A DNA stretch of 64,000 nucleotides from Halisarca cf. caerulea (taxonomy: Eukaryota > Porifera > Demospongiae > Chondrillida > Halisarcidae): NCBI GenBank assembly GCA_963170055.1, contig CAUJGJ010000239.1, positions 30,701-94,700 of the forward strand, written 5' to 3'. Below, piece after piece: positions 10,826-21,300 of the stretch. The notes under the pieces were generated by a model. The model was not told the DNA's origin, did no database searches, and saw only the letters and a program-made list of their open reading frames with translations. The position numbers were made by a program, and so were the translations under genes. Positions within the stretch are counted from its first letter, which is position 1. Each line of letters begins with the position of its first letter.

Positions 10826-10833
10826 TATAAATA
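10826..10833 (+). promoter_or_regulatory. TATA box of OTU gene copy 1
   Basis: TATAAATA in the context TTTAGCTATAAATACG. A start site would be expected near 10856. It lies 108 bp upstream of the chosen ATG and is conserved in copies 2 (15156) and 3 (18557). Confidence 0.6.
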
Positions 10834-10889
10834 CGATTCTTATCTTTTGAGAACCACAAGTGTTACATTTTTTTGCTTGTTATATTGAA

Positions 10890-10951
10890 ATGTTGAAAAG
10901 CCTAGTATGAGCTTAGCTATTGGCCTTAAGCAAGCCAAAGATGGATTTTGA
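10890..10951 (+). other. Two upstream ORFs before the OTU start
   Basis: ATG at 10890 opens a 6-codon frame ending in TGA at 10908-10910. ATG at 10907 opens a 14-codon frame whose TGA (10949-10951) overlaps the OTU start codon at 10941. If the TATA box sets the 5' end, both lie in the leader and would dampen translation of the OTU protein. They are present unchanged in copies 2 and 3. Confidence 0.5.
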
Positions 10952-12728
10952 TCTGGACTCAGTGATGTTTTGTCTTTCAGTTCTCAACCTTTTGAAGCTG
11001 TTCAAGAATCTTGCTGTCATCAATTTGTGCAACACGAAACATTTGGAGAAGGAATTGGATGGATTTATTCTATTAGGCGAAATGGGTTGGCGTTTCTTTG
11101 CCATTATTAGTGATGAGATGAAAAAGAACATTTGTGCTATTATTTCTCAACAGGGACCTCTAGTTGTCCCATCAAGGAATTCAGACACTTTCATTTGTGG
11201 AAGAGTTCTTATATCAATACGTCTTTTAACTATGGCCTTATACCAAAGTGGAGTTCGGCAGGTTGTCATTTTAGGGTATGGTTTAAAATGGAATGATGAA
11301 ATAATAATGAAATTTGGAAGTGTTTCACCACCCAGTCATCCTGTTATTAGCAACTTGTGGGATTTTGGTGTAAAAAGAAATTGTGATGATATTCCAATGT
11401 TTTCTATTGACAAAAAGTATGGTAGAACTTACCCAATGTTGAATAGAAGTGAGGAAGGTTCTGTAGAAGTGAAGTATAGAGAGAATATTGGTATAGTTAG
11501 ATGTATTGTTTACCAAGAACTGATACACGCTATAAAAGCCTTAAAGAATGTGCAGATTTGTATTCCAAGGACAAACAAAAGTTATAGAAATAAAATTGTA
11601 GCCTTGATATCAATGTTCAAAGATTTAAAGGATGTAAATGAGGACTACCTATTTGGTTATCGTGTGGAAATTAGAATTAGAGGAATTTCGAGCATTTATG
11701 ATGCATTTGAAATGGCAGAAGACTTCTTTAATTCATGTGATCTACCACCACATGTTAGAATAGTTAGAACTCTAACAATTGATGATTTTTTCAAGACAAT
11801 CCGTGATGCCATTAATGTATTTAGAAGATTTACTATAGGAAGGAATCAGCAAACTCCCAACCAACAAGCTAAACACCTTTTAGCAAGGCTATATAACGCC
11901 TTTGGATTTTCGATTGGAAAATGGCTTTCATACTTAAGGAAACCAGCTTATCCAGATAGGGAAACAAGACGAGGAAGTCATCGAATTACAAGTACGTCTA
12001 GGAACAATTCTGAAGTGGATGCAGCCAAAAAAATGCTAAAGACACGTTCCCACCCCAAAAAACCAGGAACTGTGTGTGCAATGATGAGTAGAGGAGGTTG
12101 TACGAAGACATTCGACACCATTGCTGAGCTAGCCGACTTCGTTGTAGATAAATATCCTAGTAACTGGAGATTTATGTATCTTTTAAAGAAGCAAGGAAAG
12201 GTTCAAAACACAAATAGCAATTACTCACTCCTCCAAGATTTGCCACCGAAGTTTACATATGATGGTATGATGTATGATGGTAATGACAGTTATTTGGTGG
12301 TTGATGTCCCTAACGATCATCACTGTCTTTTTCATGCACTTGAAGGAATATTTTCAAAAGCTTATACTAGCGCAGGTCCTAAGGAGGATGAAATTCGAAG
12401 AGGAATCATTTCTTTTTACGAAACATGCAATCCTCAATTACGGGAATACCTTGAAGGATCATGGCCTGGAGTTATGACTTTCGCTGAACGTGCTACAATT
12501 TTGCGAGAGAAAGAAAATGAATGGGGAGAGCATATGGATATAATTGCAGCTTCCTGCTTCTTCAATGTTGAAATTACAGTAATGACGCAGCAATCTAACG
12601 GGAGATACACTAAAGAAATTATAAAACCACTGAGAAGAGACGGAAGTCCCATGAGAAGTTACTTGACGTCACCAAGGGTACTAATGTTTAATGGGAAAAA
12701 CCACTACTACCTAGCTCATTTGTTATAA
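10941..12728 (+). CDS. OTU-domain cysteine protease, telomere-embedded, copy 1
   Basis: Intronless 595-codon frame. I start at the first in-frame ATG (MDFDLDSV); an in-frame TAG lies upstream at 10914-10916. The C-terminal ~143 residues look like an OTU cysteine protease: catalytic-loop motif PNDHHCLFHAL (Asp459, Cys462), a WG motif at 528-529 followed by DIIAAS, and NHYYL with the expected catalytic His588. OTU enzymes remove or trim ubiquitin-type modifiers, and OTU domains also occur in eukaryotic mobile elements such as Helentrons. Residues 1-450 match no family I know, and I see no Rep, helicase, reverse transcriptase or transposase motif. Residues 330-390 are basic and Ser/Thr-rich. The gene sits between subtelomeric unit B2 and a TTAGGG array and is transcribed toward the chromosome end. 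OTU assignment is strong; substrate and biological role are unknown. Confidence 0.88.
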   Translation: MDFDLDSVMFCLSVLNLLKLFKNLAVINLCNTKHLEKELDGFILLGEMGWRFFAIISDEMKKNICAIISQQGPLVVPSRNSDTFICGRVLISIRLLTMALYQSGVRQVVILGYGLKWNDEIIMKFGSVSPPSHPVISNLWDFGVKRNCDDIPMFSIDKKYGRTYPMLNRSEEGSVEVKYRENIGIVRCIVYQELIHAIKALKNVQICIPRTNKSYRNKIVALISMFKDLKDVNEDYLFGYRVEIRIRGISSIYDAFEMAEDFFNSCDLPPHVRIVRTLTIDDFFKTIRDAINVFRRFTIGRNQQTPNQQAKHLLARLYNAFGFSIGKWLSYLRKPAYPDRETRRGSHRITSTSRNNSEVDAAKKMLKTRSHPKKPGTVCAMMSRGGCTKTFDTIAELADFVVDKYPSNWRFMYLLKKQGKVQNTNSNYSLLQDLPPKFTYDGMMYDGNDSYLVVDVPNDHHCLFHALEGIFSKAYTSAGPKEDEIRRGIISFYETCNPQLREYLEGSWPGVMTFAERATILREKENEWGEHMDIIAASCFFNVEITVMTQQSNGRYTKEIIKPLRRDGSPMRSYLTSPRVLMFNGKNHYYLAHLL

Positions 12729-12878
12729 TGTAACCTTGACTTAACTTGACTTAAATATAATGTAACCTTTTTGAGTTGTAATCTTAATGTGTATTCTTAC
12801 AAAAAGTTTGTAATTTGAATATTAATTATTACAAGTTGATAATAATATCACATTTACATATCATAAATATTGTTTAAA
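12729..12878 (+). other. OTU 3' flank running into telomere repeats
   Basis: 150 bp of AT-rich sequence between the stop codon and the first TTAGGG. I see no AATAAA or ATTAAA; weak variants AATATA and CATAAA are present. The same flank follows copies 2 (17059-17208) and 3 (20460-20609). Confidence 0.75.
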
Positions 12879-12933
12879 TTAGGTTAGGGTTAGGGTTAAG
12901 GGTTAGGGGTTAGGGTTAGGGTTAGGGTTAGGG

Positions 12934-12987
<54 letters not shown>

Positions 12988-13013
12988 GGTTAGGGTTAGG
13001 GTTAGGGTTAGGG

Positions 13014-13054
<41 letters not shown>

Positions 13055-13173
13055 GGTTAGGGTTAGGGTTAGGGTTAGGGTTAGGGTTAGGGTTAGGGTT
13101 AGGGTTAGGGTTAGGGTTAGGGTTAGGGTTAGGGTTAGGGTTAGGGTTAGGGGTTAGGGTTAGGGTTAGGGTT
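12879..13173 (+). repeat. TTAGGG array after OTU copy 1
   Basis: About 48 hexamers with interspersed TTTAGGG, TTAAGGG and TTAGGGG variants. The pattern of variants at its start is repeated after copies 2 and 3. Confidence 0.96.
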
Positions 13174-14002
13174 TCAGGCTTTCCCCCAAAGGCTTTAGGG
13201 TACAATATTGGTATCATTCGATAGCTCTTTAAAAATGATTACTTCTGACCTAATGTATGGGGGGTAAACCCTAATTAATTTTCGAGAAAATGGCGTTTGA
13301 AAGAAAAAATTGAAGAAAAAAGTTATTATTTCCGAATTTTTTTAATTGTATGTTAATAAGCATTGAATATCGTTAAGAATGACGTATATATTGTTTGCAT
13401 ATTATACACAGTATAGGAGATACATAAATCCTCACTTTTACTGGACCACTGCTAATTAATATAGCAATTATGCAATTCCGACATATGGATACGATAGACC
13501 ATGCGAGGATATTGCGACATACCTGTTTTTGACCTAACAAATTACTTGTGGGTGGAGTTACGGCTTCGTTCTTATAGTATGTGAATATACGTATAATACG
13601 TTTTTGCGAATATTGCGACATACATAGGTGCGATTGCTCAATACTGTTTACGAGCAGGTTTGACATGCATCAAACATGCGAAAACAATATTTTAATTTCC
13701 AAGAAATTTTTAGGAAAAGTTTAAGTATATTAGGGTTAAAATCAAAGATTGTAAAGGTCATTTAAATCAATTTACTATGCTTTACTAAGGTCAATAGGCA
13801 TGTCAAAGGTCAATCTTATTATATTGGGTGTATTTTTATTATTGAAGGTCAAAGGTCATTTTAAAGGTCACTTTTTTTAAGGTCATTTTTGGACTTTTTG
13901 TAAGAATCTAAGAACATTTTTTCCAAAAATTTGGGTTAGGGTTACGAAAATTTTTACAAGTATTTCGGTTCAAATTTTTTTTAGCTTATTTTAATAAGGG
14001 AA
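13174..14002. repeat. Subtelomeric unit B1, copy 2
   Basis: Repeats 8836-9664 with a 4338-bp offset. No differences were seen on reading. Confidence 0.88.
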
Positions 14003-14126
14003 GGTTAGGGTTAGGGTTAGGGTTAGGGTTAGGGTTAGGGTTAGGGTTAGGGTTAGGGTTAGGGTTAGGGTTAGGGTTAGGGTTAGGGTTAGGGTTAGGG
14101 TTAGGGTTAGGGTTAGGGTTAGGGTT
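14003..14126 (+). repeat. TTAGGG array between B1 and B2, copy 2
   Basis: Same size as the array at 9665-9788. Confidence 0.95.
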
Positions 14127-15148
14127 TCAGGCTTTCCCCCAAAGGCTTTAGGGTACAATATTGGTATCATTCGATAGCTCTTGAAAAATGATTACTTCTG
14201 ACCTAATGTATGGGGGGTAAACCCTAATTAATTTTCGAGAAAATGGCGTTTGAAAGTAAAAATTCAAAAAAAAAGTTATTATTTCCGAATTTTTTTAATT
14301 GTATGTTAATCAGCATTGAATATCGTTAAGAATGACGTATATATTGTTTGCATATTATACACAGTATAGGAGATACATAAATCCTCACTTTAACTGGACC
14401 ACTGCTAATTAATATAGCAATTATGCAAGTCCGACATATGGATACGATAGACCATGCGAGGATATTGCGACATACCAGTTTTTGACCTAACAAATCACTT
14501 GTGGGCGGAGTTACGGCTTCTTTCTTATAGTATGTGAATATACGTATAATACATTTTTGCGTATATTGCGACATAGATAAGTGCGATTGCTCAATACTGT
14601 TTACGAGCAGGTTTGTCATGCATTAAACATGCGAAAACAATATTTTTATTTCCAAGAAATTTTTAGGAAAAGTTTAAGTATATTAGGGTTAAGGTCAAAG
14701 ATTGTAAAGGTCATTTAAATCAATTTACTATGCTTTACTAAGGTCAATAGGCATGTCAAATGTCAATCATATTATATTGGGTGTATTTTTATTATTGAAG
14801 GTCAAAGGTCATTTTAAAGGTCACTTTTTTAAAGGTCATTTTTGGACTTTTTGTAAGAATCTAAGAACATTTTTTCCAAAAATTAGGGTTAGGGTTACGA
14901 AAATTTTTACAAGTATTTCAGTTAAAATTTTTTTTGGCTTGTTTTAATAAGGGAAGGTCAAAGGTCATTTTAGAGGTCATTTGTGAAAGGTCAGGGTTAG
15001 GTTGAAAGTTTTTTCATTTTACGCATTTTTCGATTTTTTTGTAAATTTTCTTTTATCATTTTTGTAAAAGTTTAGGAACGAAAATTAAAAATTTTTAGTG
15101 TATTTTACTCACCATTAAATACTATTTCTTTTGACATGCAATTTGGAC
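14127..15148. repeat. Subtelomeric unit B2 and OTU upstream region, copy 2
   Basis: Same as 9789-10818 but without the 8-bp insertion, so the offset to copy 1 changes from 4338 to 4330 bp. The AGGTCA cluster lies at 14955-14993. Confidence 0.86.
14955..14993 (+). promoter_or_regulatory. AGGTCA cluster with a DR1 element, OTU copy 2
   Basis: Same four half-sites and spacing as copy 1, followed by the TATA box at 15156-15163. Confidence 0.5.
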
Positions 15149-15270
15149 CTTTAGCTATAAATACGATTCTTATCTTTTGAGAACCACAAGTGTTACATTT
15201 TTTTGCTTGTTATATTGAAATGTTGAAAAGCCTAGTATGAGCTTAGCTATTGGCCTTAAGCAAGCCAAAG

Positions 15271-17058
15271 ATGGATTTTGATCTGGACTCAGTGATGTTT
15301 TGTCTTTCAGTTCTCAACCTTTTGAAGCTGTTCAAGAATCTTGCTGTCATCAATTTGTGCAACACGAAACATTTGGAGAAGGAATTGGATGGATTTATTC
15401 TATTAGGCGAAATGGGTTGGCGTTTCTTTGCCATTATTAGTGATGAGATGAAAAAGAACATTTGTGCTATTATTTCTCAACAGGGACCTCTAGTTGTCCC
15501 ATCAAGGAATTCAGACACTTTCATTTGTGGAAGAGTTCTTATATCAATACGTCTTTTAACTATGGCCTTATACCAAAGTGGAGTTCGGCAGGTTGTCATT
15601 TTAGGGTATGGTTTAAAATGGAATGATGAAATAATAATGAAATTTGGAAGTGTTTCACCACCCAGTCATCCTGTTATTAGCAACTTGTGGGATTTTGGTG
15701 TAAAAAGAAATTGTGATGATATTCCAATGTTTTCTATTGACAAAAAGTATGGTAGAACTTACCCAATGTTGAATAGAAGTGAGGAAGGTTCTGTAGAAGT
15801 GAAGTATAGAGAGAATATTGGTATAGTTAGATGTATTGTTTACCAAGAACTGATACACGCTATAAAAGCCTTAAAGAATGTGCAGATTTGTATTCCAAGG
15901 ACAAACAAAAGTTATAGAAATAAAATTGTAGCCTTGATATCAATGTTCAAAGATTTAAAGGATGTAAATGAGGACTACCTATTTGGTTATCGTGTGGAAA
16001 TTAGAATTAGAGGAATTTCGAGCATTTATGATGCATTTGAAATGGCAGAAGACTTCTTTAATTCATGTGATCTACCACCACATGTTAGAATAGTTAGAAC
16101 TCTAACAATTGATGATTTTTTCAAGACAATCCGTGATGCCATTAATGTATTTAGAAGATTTACTATAGGAAGGAATCAGCAAACTCCCAACCAACAAGCT
16201 AAACACCTTTTAGCAAGGCTATATAACGCCTTTGGATTTTCGATTGGAAAATGGCTTTCATACTTAAGGAAACCAGCTTATCCAGATAGGGAAACAAGAC
16301 GAGGAAGTCATCGAATTACAAGTACGTCTAGGAACAATTCTGAAGTGGATGCAGCCAAAAAAATGCTAAAGACACGTTCCCACCCCAAAAAACCAGGAAC
16401 TGTGTGTGCAATGATGAGTAGAGGAGGTTGTACGAAGACATTCGACACCATTGCTGAGCTAGCCGACTTCGTTGTAGATAAATATCCTAGTAACTGGAGA
16501 TTTATGTATCTTTTAAAGAAGCAAGGAAAGGTTCAAAACACAAATAGCAATTACTCACTCCTCCAAGATTTGCCACCGAAGTTTACATATGATGGTATGA
16601 TGTATGATGGTAATGACAGTTATTTGGTGGTTGATGTCCCTAACGATCATCACTGTCTTTTTCATGCACTTGAAGGAATATTTTCAAAAGCTTATACTAG
16701 CGCAGGTCCTAAGGAGGATGAAATTCGAAGAGGAATCATTTCTTTTTACGAAACATGCAATCCTCAATTACGGGAATACCTTGAAGGATCATGGCCTGGA
16801 GTTATGACTTTCGCTGAACGTGCTACAATTTTGCGAGAGAAAGAAAATGAATGGGGAGAGCATATGGATATAATTGCAGCTTCCTGCTTCTTCAATGTTG
16901 AAATTACAGTAATGACGCAGCAATCTAACGGGAGATACACTAAAGAAATTATAAAACCACTGAGAAGAGACGGAAGTCCCATGAGAAGTTACTTGACGTC
17001 ACCAAGGGTACTAATGTTTAATGGGAAAAACCACTACTACCTAGCTCATTTGTTATAA
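15271..17058 (+). CDS. OTU-domain cysteine protease, telomere-embedded, copy 2
   Basis: The encoded 595 residues are identical to copy 1, including Asp459, Cys462, the WG motif and His588. The start is again the first ATG, preceded by the same two upstream ORFs and TATA box (15156-15163). Identity at protein level, and apparently in the flanks too, points to very recent duplication or gene conversion rather than ancient copies under selection alone. The unit is B1-B2-OTU-TTAGGG, like copy 1. Confidence 0.88.
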   Translation: MDFDLDSVMFCLSVLNLLKLFKNLAVINLCNTKHLEKELDGFILLGEMGWRFFAIISDEMKKNICAIISQQGPLVVPSRNSDTFICGRVLISIRLLTMALYQSGVRQVVILGYGLKWNDEIIMKFGSVSPPSHPVISNLWDFGVKRNCDDIPMFSIDKKYGRTYPMLNRSEEGSVEVKYRENIGIVRCIVYQELIHAIKALKNVQICIPRTNKSYRNKIVALISMFKDLKDVNEDYLFGYRVEIRIRGISSIYDAFEMAEDFFNSCDLPPHVRIVRTLTIDDFFKTIRDAINVFRRFTIGRNQQTPNQQAKHLLARLYNAFGFSIGKWLSYLRKPAYPDRETRRGSHRITSTSRNNSEVDAAKKMLKTRSHPKKPGTVCAMMSRGGCTKTFDTIAELADFVVDKYPSNWRFMYLLKKQGKVQNTNSNYSLLQDLPPKFTYDGMMYDGNDSYLVVDVPNDHHCLFHALEGIFSKAYTSAGPKEDEIRRGIISFYETCNPQLREYLEGSWPGVMTFAERATILREKENEWGEHMDIIAASCFFNVEITVMTQQSNGRYTKEIIKPLRRDGSPMRSYLTSPRVLMFNGKNHYYLAHLL

Positions 17059-17208
17059 TGTAACCTTGACTTAACTTGACTTAAATATAATGTAACCTTT
17101 TTGAGTTGTAATCTTAATGTGTATTCTTACAAAAAGTTTGTAATTTGAATATTAATTATTACAAGTTGATAATAATATCACATTTACATATCATAAATAT
17201 TGTTTAAA

Positions 17209-17263
17209 TTAGGTTAGGGTTAGGGTTAAGGGTTAGGGGTTAGGGTTAGGGTTAGGGTTAGGG

Positions 17264-17317
<54 letters not shown>

Positions 17318-17343
17318 GGTTAGGGTTAGGGTTAGGGTTAGGG

Positions 17344-17384
<41 letters not shown>

Positions 17385-17527
17385 GGTTAGGGTTAGGGTT
17401 AGGGTTAGGGTTAGGGTTAGGGTTAGGGTTAGGGTTAGGGTTAGGGTTAGGGTTAGGGTTAGGGTTAGGGTTAGGGTTAGGGGTTAGGGTTAGGGTTAGG
17501 GTTAGGGTTAGGGTTAGGGTTAGGGTT
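17209..17527 (+). repeat. TTAGGG array after OTU copy 2
   Basis: Begins with the same pattern of variant repeats as the array at 12879 and is about 24 bp (four hexamers) longer. Confidence 0.96.
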
Positions 17528-18549
17528 TCAGGCTTTCCCCCAAAGGCTTTAGGGTACAATATTGGTATCATTCGATAGCTCTTGAAAAATGATTACTTCT
17601 GACCTAATGTATGGGGGGTAAACCCTAATTAATTTTCGAGAAAATGGCGTTTGAAAGTAAAAATTCAAAAAAAAAGTTATTATTTCCGAATTTTTTTAAT
17701 TGTATGTTAATCAGCATTGAATATCGTTAAGAATGACGTATATATTGTTTGCATATTATACACAGTATAGGAGATACATAAATCCTCACTTTAACTGGAC
17801 CACTGCTAATTAATATAGCAATTATGCAAGTCCGACATATGGATACGATAGACCATGCGAGGATATTGCGACATACCAGTTTTTGACCTAACAAATCACT
17901 TGTGGGCGGAGTTACGGCTTCTTTCTTATAGTATGTGAATATACGTATAATACATTTTTGCGTATATTGCGACATAGATAAGTGCGATTGCTCAATACTG
18001 TTTACGAGCAGGTTTGTCATGCATTAAACATGCGAAAACAATATTTTTATTTCCAAGAAATTTTTAGGAAAAGTTTAAGTATATTAGGGTTAAGGTCAAA
18101 GATTGTAAAGGTCATTTAAATCAATTTACTATGCTTTACTAAGGTCAATAGGCATGTCAAATGTCAATCATATTATATTGGGTGTATTTTTATTATTGAA
18201 GGTCAAAGGTCATTTTAAAGGTCACTTTTTTAAAGGTCATTTTTGGACTTTTTGTAAGAATCTAAGAACATTTTTTCCAAAAATTAGGGTTAGGGTTACG
18301 AAAATTTTTACAAGTATTTCAGTTAAAATTTTTTTTGGCTTGTTTTAATAAGGGAAGGTCAAAGGTCATTTTAGAGGTCATTTGTGAAAGGTCAGGGTTA
18401 GGTTGAAAGTTTTTTCATTTTACGCATTTTTCGATTTTTTTGTAAATTTTCTTTTATCATTTTTGTAAAAGTTTAGGAACGAAAATTAAAAATTTTTAGT
18501 GTATTTTACTCACCATTAAATACTATTTCTTTTGACATGCAATTTGGAC
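17528..18549. repeat. Subtelomeric unit B2 and OTU upstream region, copy 3
   Basis: Same as copy 2, but this unit has no B1 in front, so the repeat length here is 3401 bp instead of 4330. The TTAGGG array joins directly to B2. This is what unequal crossing-over between TTAGGG arrays would produce. Confidence 0.86.
18356..18394 (+). promoter_or_regulatory. AGGTCA cluster with a DR1 element, OTU copy 3
   Basis: Same four half-sites and spacing as copies 1 and 2, followed by the TATA box at 18557-18564. Confidence 0.5.
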
Positions 18550-18671
18550 CTTTAGCTATAAATACGATTCTTATCTTTTGAGAACCACAAGTGTTACATT
18601 TTTTTGCTTGTTATATTGAAATGTTGAAAAGCCTAGTATGAGCTTAGCTATTGGCCTTAAGCAAGCCAAAG

Positions 18672-20459
18672 ATGGATTTTGATCTGGACTCAGTGATGTT
18701 TTGTCTTTCAGTTCTCAACCTTTTGAAGCTGTTCAAGAATCTTGCTGTCATCAATTTGTGCAACACGAAACATTTGGAGAAGGAATTGGATGGATTTATT
18801 CTATTAGGCGAAATGGGTTGGCGTTTCTTTGCCATTATTAGTGATGAGATGAAAAAGAACATTTGTGCTATTATTTCTCAACAGGGACCTCTAGTTGTCC
18901 CATCAAGGAATTCAGACACTTTCATTTGTGGAAGAGTTCTTATATCAATACGTCTTTTAACTATGGCCTTATACCAAAGTGGAGTTCGGCAGGTTGTCAT
19001 TTTAGGGTATGGTTTAAAATGGAATGATGAAATAATAATGAAATTTGGAAGTGTTTCACCACCCAGTCATCCTGTTATTAGCAACTTGTGGGATTTTGGT
19101 GTAAAAAGAAATTGTGATGATATTCCAATGTTTTCTATTGACAAAAAGTATGGTAGAACTTACCCAATGTTGAATAGAAGTGAGGAAGGTTCTGTAGAAG
19201 TGAAGTATAGAGAGAATATTGGTATAGTTAGATGTATTGTTTACCAAGAACTGATACACGCTATAAAAGCCTTAAAGAATGTGCAGATTTGTATTCCAAG
19301 GACAAACAAAAGTTATAGAAATAAAATTGTAGCCTTGATATCAATGTTCAAAGATTTAAAGGATGTAAATGAGGACTACCTATTTGGTTATCGTGTGGAA
19401 ATTAGAATTAGAGGAATTTCGAGCATTTATGATGCATTTGAAATGGCAGAAGACTTCTTTAATTCATGTGATCTACCACCACATGTTAGAATAGTTAGAA
19501 CTCTAACAATTGATGATTTTTTCAAGACAATCCGTGATGCCATTAATGTATTTAGAAGATTTACTATAGGAAGGAATCAGCAAACTCCCAACCAACAAGC
19601 TAAACACCTTTTAGCAAGGCTATATAACGCCTTTGGATTTTCGATTGGAAAATGGCTTTCATACTTAAGGAAACCAGCTTATCCAGATAGGGAAACAAGA
19701 CGAGGAAGTCATCGAATTACAAGTACGTCTAGGAACAATTCTGAAGTGGATGCAGCCAAAAAAATGCTAAAGACACGTTCCCACCCCAAAAAACCAGGAA
19801 CTGTGTGTGCAATGATGAGTAGAGGAGGTTGTACGAAGACATTCGACACCATTGCTGAGCTAGCCGACTTCGTTGTAGATAAATATCCTAGTAACTGGAG
19901 ATTTATGTATCTTTTAAAGAAGCAAGGAAAGGTTCAAAACACAAATAGCAATTACTCACTCCTCCAAGATTTGCCACCGAAGTTTACATATGATGGTATG
20001 ATGTATGATGGTAATGACAGTTATTTGGTGGTTGATGTCCCTAACGATCATCACTGTCTTTTTCATGCACTTGAAGGAATATTTTCAAAAGCTTATACTA
20101 GCGCAGGTCCTAAGGAGGATGAAATTCGAAGAGGAATCATTTCTTTTTACGAAACATGCAATCCTCAATTACGGGAATACCTTGAAGGATCATGGCCTGG
20201 AGTTATGACTTTCGCTGAACGTGCTACAATTTTGCGAGAGAAAGAAAATGAATGGGGAGAGCATATGGATATAATTGCAGCTTCCTGCTTCTTCAATGTT
20301 GAAATTACAGTAATGACGCAGCAATCTAACGGGAGATACACTAAAGAAATTATAAAACCACTGAGAAGAGACGGAAGTCCCATGAGAAGTTACTTGACGT
20401 CACCAAGGGTACTAATGTTTAATGGGAAAAACCACTACTACCTAGCTCATTTGTTATAA
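18672..20459 (+). CDS. OTU-domain cysteine protease, telomere-embedded, copy 3 (most distal)
   Basis: A third copy encoding the identical 595 residues, with the same start, upstream ORFs and TATA box (18557-18564). It is the copy nearest the terminal TTAGGG array, which starts 150 bp after the stop codon, so any transcript not cleaved early would run into telomeric DNA with UUAGGG sense. No internal frameshift or stop is present, so all three copies could be expressed. Confidence 0.88.
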   Translation: MDFDLDSVMFCLSVLNLLKLFKNLAVINLCNTKHLEKELDGFILLGEMGWRFFAIISDEMKKNICAIISQQGPLVVPSRNSDTFICGRVLISIRLLTMALYQSGVRQVVILGYGLKWNDEIIMKFGSVSPPSHPVISNLWDFGVKRNCDDIPMFSIDKKYGRTYPMLNRSEEGSVEVKYRENIGIVRCIVYQELIHAIKALKNVQICIPRTNKSYRNKIVALISMFKDLKDVNEDYLFGYRVEIRIRGISSIYDAFEMAEDFFNSCDLPPHVRIVRTLTIDDFFKTIRDAINVFRRFTIGRNQQTPNQQAKHLLARLYNAFGFSIGKWLSYLRKPAYPDRETRRGSHRITSTSRNNSEVDAAKKMLKTRSHPKKPGTVCAMMSRGGCTKTFDTIAELADFVVDKYPSNWRFMYLLKKQGKVQNTNSNYSLLQDLPPKFTYDGMMYDGNDSYLVVDVPNDHHCLFHALEGIFSKAYTSAGPKEDEIRRGIISFYETCNPQLREYLEGSWPGVMTFAERATILREKENEWGEHMDIIAASCFFNVEITVMTQQSNGRYTKEIIKPLRRDGSPMRSYLTSPRVLMFNGKNHYYLAHLL

Positions 20460-20609
20460 TGTAACCTTGACTTAACTTGACTTAAATATAATGTAACCTT
20501 TTTGAGTTGTAATCTTAATGTGTATTCTTACAAAAAGTTTGTAATTTGAATATTAATTATTACAAGTTGATAATAATATCACATTTACATATCATAAATA
20601 TTGTTTAAA

Positions 20610-20664
20610 TTAGGTTAGGGTTAGGGTTAAGGGTTAGGGGTTAGGGTTAGGGTTAGGGTTAGGG

Positions 20665-20718
<54 letters not shown>

Positions 20719-20744
20719 GGTTAGGGTTAGGGTTAGGGTTAGGG

Positions 20745-20785
<41 letters not shown>

Positions 20786-21300
20786 GGTTAGGGTTAGGGT
20801 TAGGGTTAGGGTTAGGGTTAGGGTTAGGGTTAGGGTTAGGGTTAGGGTTAGGGTTAGGGTTAGGGTTAGGGTTAGGGTTAGGGGTTAGGGTTAGGGTTAG
20901 GGTTAGGGTTAGGGTTAGGGTTAGGGTTAGGGTTAGGGTTAGGGTTAGGGGTTAGGGTTAGGGTTAGGGTTAGGGTTAGGGTTAGGGTTAGGGTTAGGGT
21001 TAGGGTTAGGGTTAGGGTTAGGGTTAGGGTTAGGGTTAGGGTTAGGGTTAGGGTTAGGGTTAGGGTTAGGGTTAGGGTTAGGGTTAGGGTTAGGGTTAGG
21101 GTTAGGGTTAGGGTTAGGGGTTAGGGTTAGGGTTAGGGTTAGGGTTAGGGTTAGGGTTAGGGGTTAGGGTTAGGGTTAGGGTTAGGGTTAGGGTTAGGGT
21201 TAGGGTTAGGGTTAGGGTTAGGGTTAGGGTTAGGGTTAGGGTTAGGGTTAGGGTTAGGGTTAGGGTTAGGGTTAGGGTTAGGGTTAGGGTTAGGGTTAGG
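20610..21300 (+). repeat. Long TTAGGG array up to the assembly gap
   Basis: About 115 hexamers with scattered TTTAGGG and TTAGGGG variants, mostly in the proximal half, and increasingly pure TTAGGG toward the gap. The G-rich strand runs 5'-3' to the right, as at the right-hand end of a chromosome. Increasing purity distally is typical of a true terminal array. Confidence 0.95.

Noticed and set aside
10920..10940. OTU start at TTG 10920 (seven extra residues)
   Set aside because: Eukaryotic initiation at TTG is not expected; the first in-frame ATG is at 10941.
10913..11131. Minus-strand frame opposite the OTU gene (and similar shadows at 11325 and 12434)
   Set aside because: Short antisense shadows with no motif, repeated only because the gene is repeated.
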